Origin: Rotaria socialis
Lineage: Eukaryota > Rotifera > Eurotatoria > Philodinida > Philodinidae
Length of the DNA: 64,000 nt
Direction of reading: 5' to 3'
Assembly: GCA_905331475.1 (NCBI GenBank)
Contig: CAJNYU010001455.1
Span: 124,001-188,000, forward strand
This document shows positions 33,375 through 60,127 of this stretch, piece after piece (positions within the stretch are counted from its first letter, which is position 1; the number at the start of each line of letters is the position of its first letter). Below the pieces are notes generated by a model that had not been told where the DNA came from, searched no databases, and worked only from the letters and a program-made list of their open reading frames with translations. The translations under genes were made by a program, and so were the position numbers.

Positions 33375-34405
33375 ATGACGGTACCCGCGTCACTGTTGTT
33401 ATCTTAGTGCCTATTTGTTTCTTTTTCTAGGTACTCTCTCTTCTTCTCTTGTTTGTTTTTGCGCCTAATATTGTTAATTTAATATTCTTCTTCTCTTCTT
33501 TTTTTTCAAGCTTCTTCATATATCTATCTTCACTGAGATATACTGATAATTACTCTTCTTTTTCTTCCCTGACTACTATTTTTCTTCTTGACTAATTACA
33601 TATTACTTTCCTTTCAATTTGATTGTTCCTTACAATCATTCCAGCTTGTGTCAACTACTTGCTTGTGGAGTTCTTCTTGTTCTCATCCATTTCTGTTCAT
33701 GGAATAAACTATTGGATTTTCATCCAATGTTCAATACTATTTAATTTTCATTGATTTCATTCTGCTATAACCAAAACTGTAGCACCTGGCATTTTTATTA
33801 GTTGCGTCTCTTATCCTTATCAAGGCGTTGCACTTCCTTTAATTAATAAATTTTTTGCTAATTGCGAATTTTAATCAGTGTTTTCCATGAAAATATGCCT
33901 GGTTCTTAGCATTTTAAGCTGGAAATATTAAGAGAATGTGTTCACAATTATAATGAAACCTATAAAATTCTGAAAATCCTGATGAAAATTCTGAAAATCG
34001 CTTTAGTTTTCTGGAAAATCTTTTAAATTAAATATTAGGAAAAAATGCGGTTCTTAATAGAAGACCCCCTGGGAAATTTTTATGCTGGAATATAATAGAA
34101 GACCCGGGGTCTTTTATTTTAAGGAGAGGGGGGGGTTACTTAGAGAGTTAAAACGAGGAAATAGAGCAAAACTAAAAGGATTAAATACATGCGCGTTTAC
34201 ACCGTCATTTATTGAGATGTGCGTAAGATGATGTTTCTCATTATTTGCACCAAAAAATATCTTTGCTATCAGATACTCCATGGGCTAATTTTTTCTTCGC
34301 TAGTGTTTCAAAATTTATAGTATGCATCTAAAACAAGAATCCGAGAAAGTCGCCTATAACAAGCACTGTTTTCATTTTCAAAACTGGCGCATTTGTAGAT
34401 TCTAA

Positions 34406-34442
34406 CAGGTACGGCGCGAACGAGGGGGGCTGGAGGGTGGGG

Positions 34443-34537
<95 letters not shown>

Positions 34538-34771
34538 NNNNNNNNNNCGGCGCGCCCGCGGGGGGCTGGACGGGCCCCCCCCCCCAACTTTGGAAATTTT
34601 TGTTTCAATTTTACTCCGATTTGAAGAAAATAGAAGAAATTTTTATTAATTTACTCCGATTTTCGAAAAAAATAGAAGAAATTTTTATTGATTTACTCTG
34701 ATTTTTGAAAAAAAACCTCCCGTTTTCAAGTAACCCCCCCCCTATATTTTTGTTGCTTCGCGCCGTCCCTG
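34406..34771. mobile_element. hAT-type MITE with 8-bp target duplication and assembly gap
   Basis: Terminal inverted repeats CAGGTACGGCGCGAACGA and, on the other strand, CAGGGACGGCGCGAAGCA match at 15 of 18 bases. Identical 8-bp repeats GATTCTAA flank it (34398-34405 and 34772-34779), the mark of hAT transposition. Inside are a poly-G run (34442-34537), ten N (34538-34547), a C run, and about three tandem units containing TTTACTCCGATTTT (about 34605-34715). There is no transposase. The true length is uncertain because of the gap. Confidence 0.87.
34442..34547. repeat. Poly-G tract ending in a 10-N assembly gap
   Basis: About 96 consecutive G followed by ten N. The gap marks an unresolved sequence, and the tract length is not reliable. 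Glycine or proline open frames here are artefacts. Confidence 0.95.
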
Positions 34772-34779
34772 GATTCTAA

Positions 34780-36302
34780 TTTTGGATAATCTGCTTTTAG
34801 CATTCATCATAAAAATGGGAAAACTATCTTAGTTTCTCTATTGGATGATGATGAATTAAAATAATGGAACAGTCATTGACACGTATGTCTGTTGCAAGAT
34901 TCACTGCTTCCTAAAAGTGTCAAAAATATAGTTCTCGTTAAATGTAACTTTTAATGGATAAATCAGTTTGATATGTTTTTAATATTATTACAATTGAATT
35001 TAGAAAACGAAAAAAAAATTAAGAAATGCTGATGATTTCGGTTTCCTGTGTTGTAGTTAAACCATAGGCAACTAGGTTTTCAGTTGAGTTTCCAATATAC
35101 TTCCGTCATGGTGCCCAAAATATTAAATATCTATCCTCTAGGTAACTATAGGGTCGATCGCAATTTAAATTCTCAAAATATCTGCAGGGCTTGTCTCAAG
35201 TTTCATTTCTATGAGGTTATTCTCTCATATACGTTGTTTTTTTTTGAAATATTGAAATAAATAAATTACTGTTGGCCTTCATAAAGGAGAATGTTTTAAT
35301 CAGAAAAGATTAATAATGTGAATTGATTAGGTCTAATCATATATACCATAGAATTCTTACTGAGGGCACAGTGTGACGTAAAGAATTTAGTTTTTCAACA
35401 GTATTACATTTAATATTATCATTTGTTTGAAACTCAATCAAAAACAAAGTATCTCGTATTATATAATATCTTATCTTTACTAAACCTATGTTAGACATTC
35501 TAATCTAATTTTCATTTATATGAAAACTTTCATGACATAATATTACCGATGTTACCCATTGGGTTTATTTTCTAGTATGAGCTATTCATTTTCTAACGTC
35601 TTCTTTTATAATGGCATAATTGATGCATAGGTTGCTGTAGTTTATGCAAAAAATATTAACTTATACTCTGAACACGTATAGATTCTCATTATGCTTTGAA
35701 TTGTTCAAAATAAAAAAAATATCTTGAAAAAACCAGTCCTGCAATCAAAATAATATCCTATATTAAACGTCTTGTTTTTTACTTTTATATATAAAAACAA
35801 CTAGGTTAATCTTCAAACTTAATTATACATCATTAATAAATGATTTCAATTGAATAGAACAATACATTTTGATGATTTGATACTTACAGAAAATAGCCTA
35901 CGGGTAATATATTTGACGATTTAACGTGTGAAAATTGCTTGAATTAGTGTCAAAAGACAAGTAAATATTTAATGCAATTACCTACTCAATTAACAATTAA
36001 CTCAAAATATGATTTTCCATTGTACTAAAATATTTAGAGGGTCTTCTTTTTTTCCTGCTTTATATGATTTGAAACATATAACATGCTCAGAGTATAAATA
36101 TTTTTTCTTAGGCAAAGGAATTTTATTCTGGGTCTCCGGCACATTTAAACATATTGTTGGCTCTGATGGTGGTAATGGTGAAATTACAGTTTTTTTTTGT
36201 GCGGTGTCAAAATGACGATGATGAGATAATGATGAAGAAATAACTTTCTCGGCTCGCGATTCGTCGTTCGACTTTTACTGATAGTACATGTATTTCTTTT
36301 GC
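34780..36302. other. Intergenic, no gene seen
   Basis: About 1.5 kb of AT-rich DNA downstream of the neuropeptide-like gene. No coding or RNA signal recognised. Confidence 0.4.
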
Positions 36303-37022
36303 TTATTTCTTGCGGCGTCGACCATACTTGAAAATATATGGCACCGGCTGTTCTTCCAATAATTTTTGTATAAGTAGTGAAATCCAAATGCGCGCAAGTG
36401 GATTTTTTTCAATCAGCAGCTTAAGTCCAGGTGACAGACGTGTCGCATCATTCGACTGACTATGATTTGGATCGTTATTCGTATGCAATGGATCAACATG
36501 TCCTCCTGTGGCAAGTGCCGAATTCAGATTAAATTGTGCCAATAATGAAGATGATGTATTGTTTGATGATGTTGAAGATCTTTTATTTTGTTTTGCATCT
36601 TCGTCTTCATCTTCTTCTTCTTGTTTCTGTTGATGTTGTTGGTTCAATAATAGTAATAATTTTCTAGACAATGATGATTTCGAAGAGGATGGTTGCCGAT
36701 AAAAATCCGATGGCTCATGAATTGCATCAAGAGAAGAGGCAAGGAATGATGAGCCATCGTCATGGTCATTTATTGTCGATGATAATTCGTTACTTTCGCC
36801 AATCAACATTTGAGAAATATCACCACCTAAATCATAATCAATACTCGGTATTGGATGACGACGTAAGAGCCTGAGTGAAGAACGTGAATCAGCAGATGGA
36901 TGAAGACGGTTATAATGATGTGTTGTCGATGATGATTTTGGGAGACTGTGTACGTATGTTGTGGATAAAAACAGTGATGAGCAAAGTGTAACGACGAACA
37001 CGGCCAGAATCTCGGATAACAT
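36303..37022 (-). CDS. Putative secreted neuropeptide precursor with C-terminal amidation site
   Basis: A 239-residue protein in one exon. Residues 1-26 form a signal peptide (hydrophobic core AVFVVTLCSSLFLS, small residues before the cut). The middle is Ser/Asp/Glu-rich and disordered. The last residues read PVPYIFKYGRRRKK: an amide-donor Gly followed by a polybasic cleavage site, the hallmark of amidated peptide hormones. The preceding NPLARIWISLLIQKLLEEQ looks like an amphipathic helix, so the mature peptide may be long (about 25-40 residues) and end in KY-amide. I cannot assign a known peptide family; the end does not fit the NPY/NPF pattern (RxRF or RxRY). An untranslated upstream exon is likely, with an acceptor near 37061. 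Confidence 0.65.
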   Translation of the reverse strand: MLSEILAVFVVTLCSSLFLSTTYVHSLPKSSSTTHHYNRLHPSADSRSSLRLLRRHPIPSIDYDLGGDISQMLIGESNELSSTINDHDDGSSFLASSLDAIHEPSDFYRQPSSSKSSLSRKLLLLLNQQHQQKQEEEDEDEDAKQNKRSSTSSNNTSSSLLAQFNLNSALATGGHVDPLHTNNDPNHSQSNDATRLSPGLKLLIEKNPLARIWISLLIQKLLEEQPVPYIFKYGRRRKK

Positions 37023-38889
37023 TATGAAAAGGACGAGGAATTAGCAGTTCGTCGGATGTTCTGAAGTAAAAGAAAATATGAGATTTGAAATGTTGTAAGT
37101 AGTTCGAAAAAAATAATTGCCATGGTTATTGTACTACAAGATATTATAGACAAAAATAGCCGATGTGTAATACTTCTGTAGCACACTCGATTTACCTCAA
37201 TCAATGGAGCATAATGAAATAAATTCATGAGTAGAAAAATTTTCCCTTAAATAATGAAATATTACTTATCTATTAGGTATAATTATCTTGTCTAAACGAT
37301 TGACTAAGTGCTATAAAACACAAGATGCATTTATACTTTACCTGATGGCATACTCAAAGTTATTTTTGGTTCTTTCCTCATTTTAATATTCATTCTTTTT
37401 CTTAATCAAAAAAAAAAGAAGTAATGACAACACTACGCAAAAGTCGATAACGATGCTTCAAAAAAGAAACCCTTTAAAACAAATGAGAAATTCTAGAAAT
37501 AATTGCATAGAAGAATCAGCGACAAACATTACTACTTATTTCTTTCTACATGTACAAAAGCATCTGATTTCGTTTTTTTTATTGCAATTTTACAATTCTC
37601 CTCGGAGAGATCAAACGAGAATACACTGAGGTCAGCAGGAGACTATTGGTTTGGAAATTTGTATGTGACATTAATTGCAACTCTATTTCTCTCTCTCTCT
37701 CTCTCTCTTTGTATTTTCTTTTTATTCGATCAATCTATACAATCTGCTATTGAAATCGAAATAAAAGACATGAAAACTAAGAAGAAATCAATAATCTTAT
37801 CTCAAAGAATATTTTTTGTTGAAAAGACTAGTATGGAGAGGGTATGTGATTGAAAAAAAATCACACAATGAAGCTAGGTGTCAAACATACACCATCAAAA
37901 AAAGAAAGAAAACACTCATTCATGACGATGATCACACAAGACATCGTCGATGATGATAGATGTTGTCATATAGTGCTAATGACGGTGACATACCATGTCA
38001 AACATCAGCCAAGAAATCCATATTTACTTTGCATATTTCAGTAGAAACTACTCCGCCTCCCCATCCTCTAATAATCACACAAGCGTATTCTAATCAAGAA
38101 AATATTCGTCAAGTAAATAGACTGAAGATCTAAAATAGGAAATAACAATAAAATATAACAATATAGTAATTTTTTCATTTTTATTTCTACACACGCGACA
38201 GTAAAATCAATATTTAGGCTAGCAAATTAAGTGAACTAATCTAAAACCTTGCATTATATCAATCCGAATCATGACAGGTATTGCGATAGATTCACCATGT
38301 AATATATTTATACTTATAAAAACATAGATAAAAGGTACTCAACTAAAAAGAAGAATACTAAATCTGATCTAATGCACGGCAATTACTCGAATGATCAAAA
38401 AGAAAAAAAACGATGTTTCTAAATATTTTATTAGTAGTGAGAAATCGTTATCCAGTCATGATATTTACAACGAACATACTGGAAAATTTCATCATAGGAC
38501 TAGTAGAGAGATGAGCATTTCTATCTCAAGAGTTGATTCCATAATGTATAGTGCTACCTTCCGTGTATATGATAATAACGGATAAGATTTTAGGCAAAAT
38601 TATTCGTGTCACTTATTCTAACATGTCGCATTTATAAAGTATTTTCTATATAAAAATATTGATTGTCATTAACAATATTACATTCGACTAATATTTAACA
38701 GAAAGAAAAAGGATGAGACGCATAGAAATGGAACCATTGATTGATTGCTTTTTTTGGAGAAGCTATGAAAGAAGAATGGAACAAAAAGAAAGCAAAGCCA
38801 AATAATAATATATTAAGAAAAATAAAGCAAATTGGTTCACATGTAGAAACGATCCAGATTCTAATGAGATAAAATCAATGTATGCAATT

Positions 38890-38932
38890 AATATATATAT
38901 ATATATATATAGATGGATAGATAGATAGACGA
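38890..38932. repeat. (AT)n/(GATA)n microsatellite
   Basis: Alternating AT runs into GATA/GATG units, like the tract at 2658-2690. Confidence 0.8.
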
Positions 38933-39987
38933 TGATGATGGTATTATATAAGAGCGTAGATAGAATTCGCGTTTCGAATTACTCAAAGGGACTGTTTTCA
39001 TATAATGACACATAACAATAGTTTAATAAAGCGGCAAAATTCTTTCTCTTCTTCTCAATAAAAGAACAACAGTGACGCGGAAAAGAGATCTATTGATGAG
39101 AGTGACTTTTGTTTAATCACTGGTAAGTGAATGCGCATGTCTAATAGTCAAAGAGTCTAGATGTAGATGTCAAATTAATTAAATTATTATTTTCTACGGA
39201 AGTGCGAGTTATTTTGCTAATATTATTTTCACGCTCCTTTTTAGATCTCAACATTGAAATCAATTTATAGATATATTTTTCTCTAAAATATAAATAGTAT
39301 TGAAAATATATTGATGGATCAATTCCATTCAGTATAAAGTATATCCGAAATTATTCTATCTTTTTTTCTCAATAGTATAACATTTTTTTGTTGTAAAGAA
39401 ATGTATTCATCAACTATGAAAAAAGGTCAAATGATCGTAGACATCCACCTGCTTTTCTTTATATTCAATAATTAGATCTTTTCTTTTCTTTTTTTACAGT
39501 GCAACCATGAAACCAGATCAAAGATGAGAGATAAGAAATTATTAAAATTCGATTACCACGATCGATAAATATACAATTCAAATATTGATCATGTTTCTAT
39601 AATATTACAGAAAGACAATAGTTCTGTAAATTTGAAAAAAATTAATAAAAGTTATATATAGTAAAGATTTACAAGAAAAAAATAATAAACCCAAGAAGAA
39701 TATATCAAAAATAACTAATAGTGTTACTATGTTGATTTGATTCAAATTGAATTCATTTTGTTCTATCCTGATTAGCTCTGTGCCTGTCCGGATTATAATG
39801 TTTTGCTCCCATTTTCTTCTTCACAACAATAACTGTAGCAACAATAAATTTTCTTATCTCAATCTCTCTCCGGTTTTCTTCCTTTTCATTACAGTCTCTT
39901 GTCAACATATCCATTTACAGTACTCACTTTCAATTTCCCTCTTAACATCTTCTATCATCATTCTATTCTTGCACAAAGGAATCAAAT

Positions 39988-40260
39988 TTATTTATATACG
40001 CCCATACTAAGTTCATCTTTATATATGCGATGTTGTTCCGTGTAACGAAAGATTGAGTAGGCGATGGTTCCATCAATTTCCTCACTAACAAAATAATCCT
40101 GGCTTAAAGGAATATCAACTTTAATAAGTAGGCACCTTAGATCTGGATTTTCCCACAAAGTATAAAGAAAAATATAATTCTCTACCGATGATGCTCTGAT
40201 TTCAAATAAAAAGTAGCATTTGATGCAGTTCAAGCATTTTTCAAAAAAAAAACTTAGCAA
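39988..40260 (-). CDS. Unassigned open frame, possible exon
   Basis: A 90-codon minus-strand frame. The part after about residue 23 (RASSVENYIFLYTLWENPDL onward) has a protein-like mix of acidic, basic and hydrophobic residues rather than the Phe/Ile-rich noise common here. An acceptor-like ATTTGAAATCAG lies just before that part. No partner exon or family is recognised, so this may be chance or a gene relic. Confidence 0.15.
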   Translation of the reverse strand: MLSFFFEKCLNCIKCYFLFEIRASSVENYIFLYTLWENPDLRCLLIKVDIPLSQDYFVSEEIDGTIAYSIFRYTEQHRIYKDELSMGVYK

Positions 40261-41358
40261 ATCAACTTAAATATATGTCGTTGAAATCTATAATAATACC
40301 ACTTAGTATTAGGAATCTGCCTTATCTTATTTGTTTTCATTATGATTTACTTAGGAGCCCTCTTAGAACATGTAAAATTCAATAGTTCATTACTTTCGAT
40401 TATTTAATAGCCCATGCAGCATTGAATTGAGAGAAACAATATGATTCTCATTGTTATGAGTTTTTGTCGTTAAGTTGAGTTCGCTAATCTTTATGAGCCT
40501 ACCTTCTTTTTCTCTTACTTTTCTTTTTGCTTTTTCTAACATGCACTCTTTCTCGTTTGTCAAACGTTGTCATTTTCACTGACTCTTTCCTGGTATGTTA
40601 AAGTTAACATTATCATTACAAGAGCAAAAAAGGGTCTGTTTTTTGCCGATTTGTGAAATCTATTATTCAAATTTCTGATAATTTCGAGTGCATTAACAGT
40701 AACGATAATTATTAGTTCTACTCACAGAATTTCTGTTTTTGTTGCCCGTAACATCGCGAGATTATTTGGAACATTTTCTTTTCTAATGAACTCAATTAAT
40801 AAGAATGTTACCATATGCCGAGTAATGAAAAGGAATTTCATGAAAACACATTAAAAGCTATTTGAATAAAGAAAAAGAAGAGAAACAAGTTCTGGAATGA
40901 CTCAAGTTCATTCATCAAATATACACAAATAGAATGTCTGAGCGGCCTGAATGAAGCATTGATTGTATGCGCTTGAAAGTAATAAAAACTGAATGGCTTT
41001 GTTTTTTCCAAATATTCTTCACAGTAATTGATACTTGGTAATACTTTTTGTTATTCTTTATCCAAGTTTCACATAGATCAAGTTATATCGAGTGAAACGT
41101 TTCATCAATACTTTTGCTTTCGATTGCTAAATCTAATGATAAATTTCCTTACTGGAAATACAAGTACATGAAGTTTTGTCCTATTTCTAATTTTCTTTTA
41201 CATATAGAAGGAAAAAGGTGGGTTGTTGTTTTGCATTTATTTTTACAAAAATAAAACATATAAATCACTGGATATTCACAAATAAGTGTACAAATCTGAT
41301 AGCTTTTATATTTGAAGATCATCCATTGTGGAGAAAAAAAGGACAGCTTGTTTTGCAT

Positions 41359-41802
41359 CTATATAAGTTGAGCAGATAGCAATTCTCCAGTGATTAATAG
41401 ACCAACTGAACAAAATAGAAGTACAACCCATGCAAAAATTCCGAGTATAGTTGAAACAATAAGAACCGACGACATTCTATTCGATAGACGTTCAGCAGCA
41501 TCTAATTCACGTTGTTGAATCATTCGACGCAATGTGAATGTCTTATAAAGTGCCCAACATGGCCCAAGAATAAAAAAACAGAATATGGTAAGAATTAATG
41601 CCCATTTAAAATGAATGGGAATTTCAATGGGTCTCAATCGAACAGCATTTTTTGGAGTTTTTGATTCTTGTACGCGCAGTGGAACTCTCTTTGTATTACT
41701 CTTTAGTTGTGGTCGCAATCGTCTATCATTAAGATCTTGAACCGATAGCGGAGCCGGTGGATCTTGTTGTATAGAATCGATATTCTGAAATTGTTCGGCC
41801 AT
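41359..41802 (-). CDS. Dispanin/CD225-like two-pass membrane protein
   Basis: A 147-residue single-exon protein from the ATG at 41802. The N-terminal 60 residues are polar and basic. Two hydrophobic segments follow: ALILTIFCFFILGPCWALY (about residues 68-86) and VLIVSTILGIFAWVVLLFC (about 113-131), joined by a short basic/polar loop (RRMIQQRELDAAERLSNR). This layout, with Gly-Pro-Cys in the first segment and an Ala/Ser-rich loop, fits the CD225/dispanin family (IFITM, PRRT, SYNDIG-like). The subfamily is not clear. Function would be at plasma or endosomal membranes; this is inferred from the family. Confidence 0.65.
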   Translation of the reverse strand: MAEQFQNIDSIQQDPPAPLSVQDLNDRRLRPQLKSNTKRVPLRVQESKTPKNAVRLRPIEIPIHFKWALILTIFCFFILGPCWALYKTFTLRRMIQQRELDAAERLSNRMSSVLIVSTILGIFAWVVLLFCSVGLLITGELLSAQLI

Positions 41803-42527
41803 GTTTTGTTATTTATTATTCAGCCTTCTAATTGTAAAAATAACCAAAAAAATAAAAAAACAGGAATAATATTATGAGCAACTGCTTAGAGATGAAAAAA
41901 TATTTTTACATTTGCCATTACTTCCAAATCAAATAGAATTAATAGAAACGAAAGAAGAGAACAGCAACAAACATCAATATATGTACGTAAAAACGTAAGT
42001 CTGATAATTTTATTTCAACATACTTCCTTTTTTCTTCCTTGGCTTCAGAATTCATCATTTGGTTTACGAATCGAGTCAACTGTTGATATGGAGCATCGCG
42101 TTGTTTTTGCTCACATTATGTTGTTAGATTTCTGATGCGCTAGACCTTTCATTCCTCTCTATTTTTCTTTCCTATCGATTTATAGTTCTGGCTCATAGAA
42201 AAAAACAGTACGCATGACAAGAAAAAAATCAAATCAGAAGGGCTCTTTCTGATTTTGCTACACACACATATGCTTCAATCAAAAAACAAATACTCTCTGT
42301 TCTTCATGATTTCTTTCGTTCTATCAAATAATGAAAATAATTTTGTTGATCATATATACATCAAGTCAGTTTATTAAACGATTATAAATTTTTCTTTTAT
42401 TTTATAATAAAAAAAAAAGAAGGCATACAAAGACCAATCACATTCAATGAATTAGGAAAAGACCAAGGAAATAATAGACTATTATCACCGATTATACACT
42501 ATTGTTATTATAATATTTATATAATTT
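41803..42527. other. Intergenic, no gene seen
   Basis: About 700 bases between the dispanin-like gene and the 3' end of FRY; AT-rich, with nothing recognised. Confidence 0.4.
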
Positions 42528-57812
<15,285 letters not shown>

Positions 57813-60127
57813 CAAAAGTAAAGAACTTTATCGAATATCCGAGCATGTAAATAGCGATAAGTATCAGTGAATCACGACTTCTTTTTTATTGGCACGCAGA
57901 AATTGACCAATAGAATGTTAAATCCGATAAGCAGAAAATTATTTTTGATTAAAAAACAATATGTGTTGCATCGTGATGTTGAAATATATGCTTTAATTAT
58001 TCACCAAATATTAACATACAATATTTATAATTCTAATAGAAATATTTCTTTCAAAATGTTTTGTCAAGTCGAGTAATTGAATAATACCAAAAAATCTATT
58101 ACCGTAATTTTTTGAAAGCAATTAGCAGAAACAAAAAATTCAAATAATTAACCCAGAGGTTTTAGTTTGTTTTTGAGTGTTCATTGGCTTCCATTACTTC
58201 ACATTTATTATTATTATTTTTATTTGTATTTATTATATGAATACATATATCAGCTTGTTGTCCTTCTTATCGTAAAAAAAATATAATATTTTTTCGCGAA
58301 ATAATAAATAGATCTCACCTAAAATTAATTTATCTTCGGAAAAATACTTTGGTCTCAGTAATGAAAAGAAAACAATCATGTAGCATACAATTGGTCTCGC
58401 TGACTTCATACATGCATATTGGTACTGTACATTGATATTTCATTAACATAAAGAATACTCTAAAAATCAATCAATTCTTATCAAAGATTACGTAGTAAAT
58501 GTTTTGTACGCCTTTGACCTCTGCTTATCGAGAACTAAACCGAGTGAAAATAATTATTGTAGATGCGCAAGGTATTTAACTTTTTTGCAATACATTCAAC
58601 TGGATTTATCGCTGAACTGATAGGCTCGAATATTGACATGAGTTCTACACATCAGCCCTATTTTACTTGACCTTAAATACTTTGTTATATGAAAGACCTA
58701 TTAGTTCCTCGTCGAAGATCAATTAATGAGGAAACCGTATTTGCATATAAAGGTTGTTTTTCTCTCTTATGACCTAGTAGCGATTTCATTTCCTTTATTT
58801 TCTCTGTGTATATCTCCCTTGCTGATCTGCTGATTATTCATGAGTTCTTTGTTTTCTCATATACCATTTCTTTTTGTTTCATATTGTACATTATTTATAT
58901 CGAATGTAACAGAAGCCATGAATCTGTGAATCATTCGCAATCACAGTAGCATATATATATATATATTATACACATCTAGCGGTTGTAATAAGCAGCTTGA
59001 GTGACTGTATTTTGATCGAATATGAAGAGCGATCAGTTGTATTCAATAATAATCATCAATAGTTATTTTACATGATCCTTCATTTTCTGAAAAACAAATC
59101 CACTTCTCGATTGTATCCCTCATACAATTAGACTGTTAAACTTGTTCTAAATGATTTGATATAGATCAGTAATGGCGGCGAAGTGTGATGAATAGCAAAA
59201 ATAGGTCGGCGGGGGAACTTAATTTCACTCCTATAAAACTCTAGTACTAGTTGAAGAAGTGTTTTTTTTTATAGAAACCTTCTAACTTCATGGGCGGTGT
59301 AGAAGAAAATGCAAATAAGCCAAAGGCACGTCGTTTGTTAGCTTTTGGTGATGAAAAGAAAAAGAGCAAAATCTATAAAAATTTAACTAAACGACGAAAG
59401 TGAAATTTATTTACATTTCTCTTTCTTTTTCAGGTAAGTGTCTGATTGAAAGATTTTTTTTTCTGTATCATGATGACTACATATCGTAAAAGTGAAAATT
59501 CTGAAAGTGACTAGTGGATATTCAATCAGACAAGGTTATCAAAATGGCTTTCTGATTCATATTTGAATCGATTTCAAAATGTTAATGATTATAAGATGGC
59601 AGAAACAATTGATAAATCATTTCTAATGGTTATGATACTTTAAGATAACAGGCTTAAATAGATTTCGGTGAAATCAATGCTAGTACCCTCAAAATCAAGA
59701 ACTATTCATTGCATAGCTCGTTTGCGATTTAAAGGTGTTAAGGAGATAAGTTGAAATATTTGAAAGCTATTGACATCGAGCAATTTCTTGTGTAGTGAAT
59801 TCATTTTTACAGATAATGAATATTCATAAACTAACTATTTAATATTTTATTGAGCACCACTGCTATACGCTAGTTTCAATATTTTGCCAAAAATTAGTGC
59901 AATTGTATTGAAAAAATATTGACTTCATACTGAAAACGTCTTTTCCAAGTAAGCATACTCAGGTCATTGCCCAGCATATAGAAGCAGATTTGATAGTATC
60001 GTTGTATGTTATCGCTCCTATTGTAAAATGTGCAATCAGAAATCGTGTCTTTGTTATGATTCTTTCTAATGAGAAAGCAACACTAGCATAAACTTTTAAA
60101 TATGAGTTTTCTTATAGCTAACGAAAT
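57813..60127. other. Intergenic between divergent FRY and B-box gene
   Basis: About 2.3 kb separating the 5' end of FRY (minus) from the B-box gene (plus), so promoters of both should lie here. An AT microsatellite is at about 58950-58967. One small splice-flanked frame at 59290 is listed separately. Confidence 0.45.
59290..59403 (+). CDS. Possible 37-residue open frame with acceptor-like upstream site
   Basis: A short frame beginning MGGVEENANKPKARRL and ending LTKRRK, very basic, preceded by TTTTTTTATAG 15 bases before the ATG. It could be the last exon of an unseen gene, a micro-protein with a trans-spliced leader, or chance. The Lys/Arg-rich, non-repetitive composition is unlike nearby noise. 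Confidence 0.2.
   Translation: MGGVEENANKPKARRLLAFGDEKKKSKIYKNLTKRRK

Larger units (their letters stand above)
37023..41358. other. Long intergenic stretch, no convincing gene
   Basis: About 4.3 kb upstream of the neuropeptide-like gene. It holds a TC microsatellite (about 37687-37708) and an AT/GATA tract (about 38890-38932). One 90-codon minus-strand frame near 40 kb has coding-like composition and is listed separately. Otherwise nothing is recognised. Confidence 0.45.

Noticed and set aside
34402-34649. Poly-glycine / poly-proline open frames
   Set aside because: They are translations of the poly-G tract and the N gap inside the hAT-type element, not genes.
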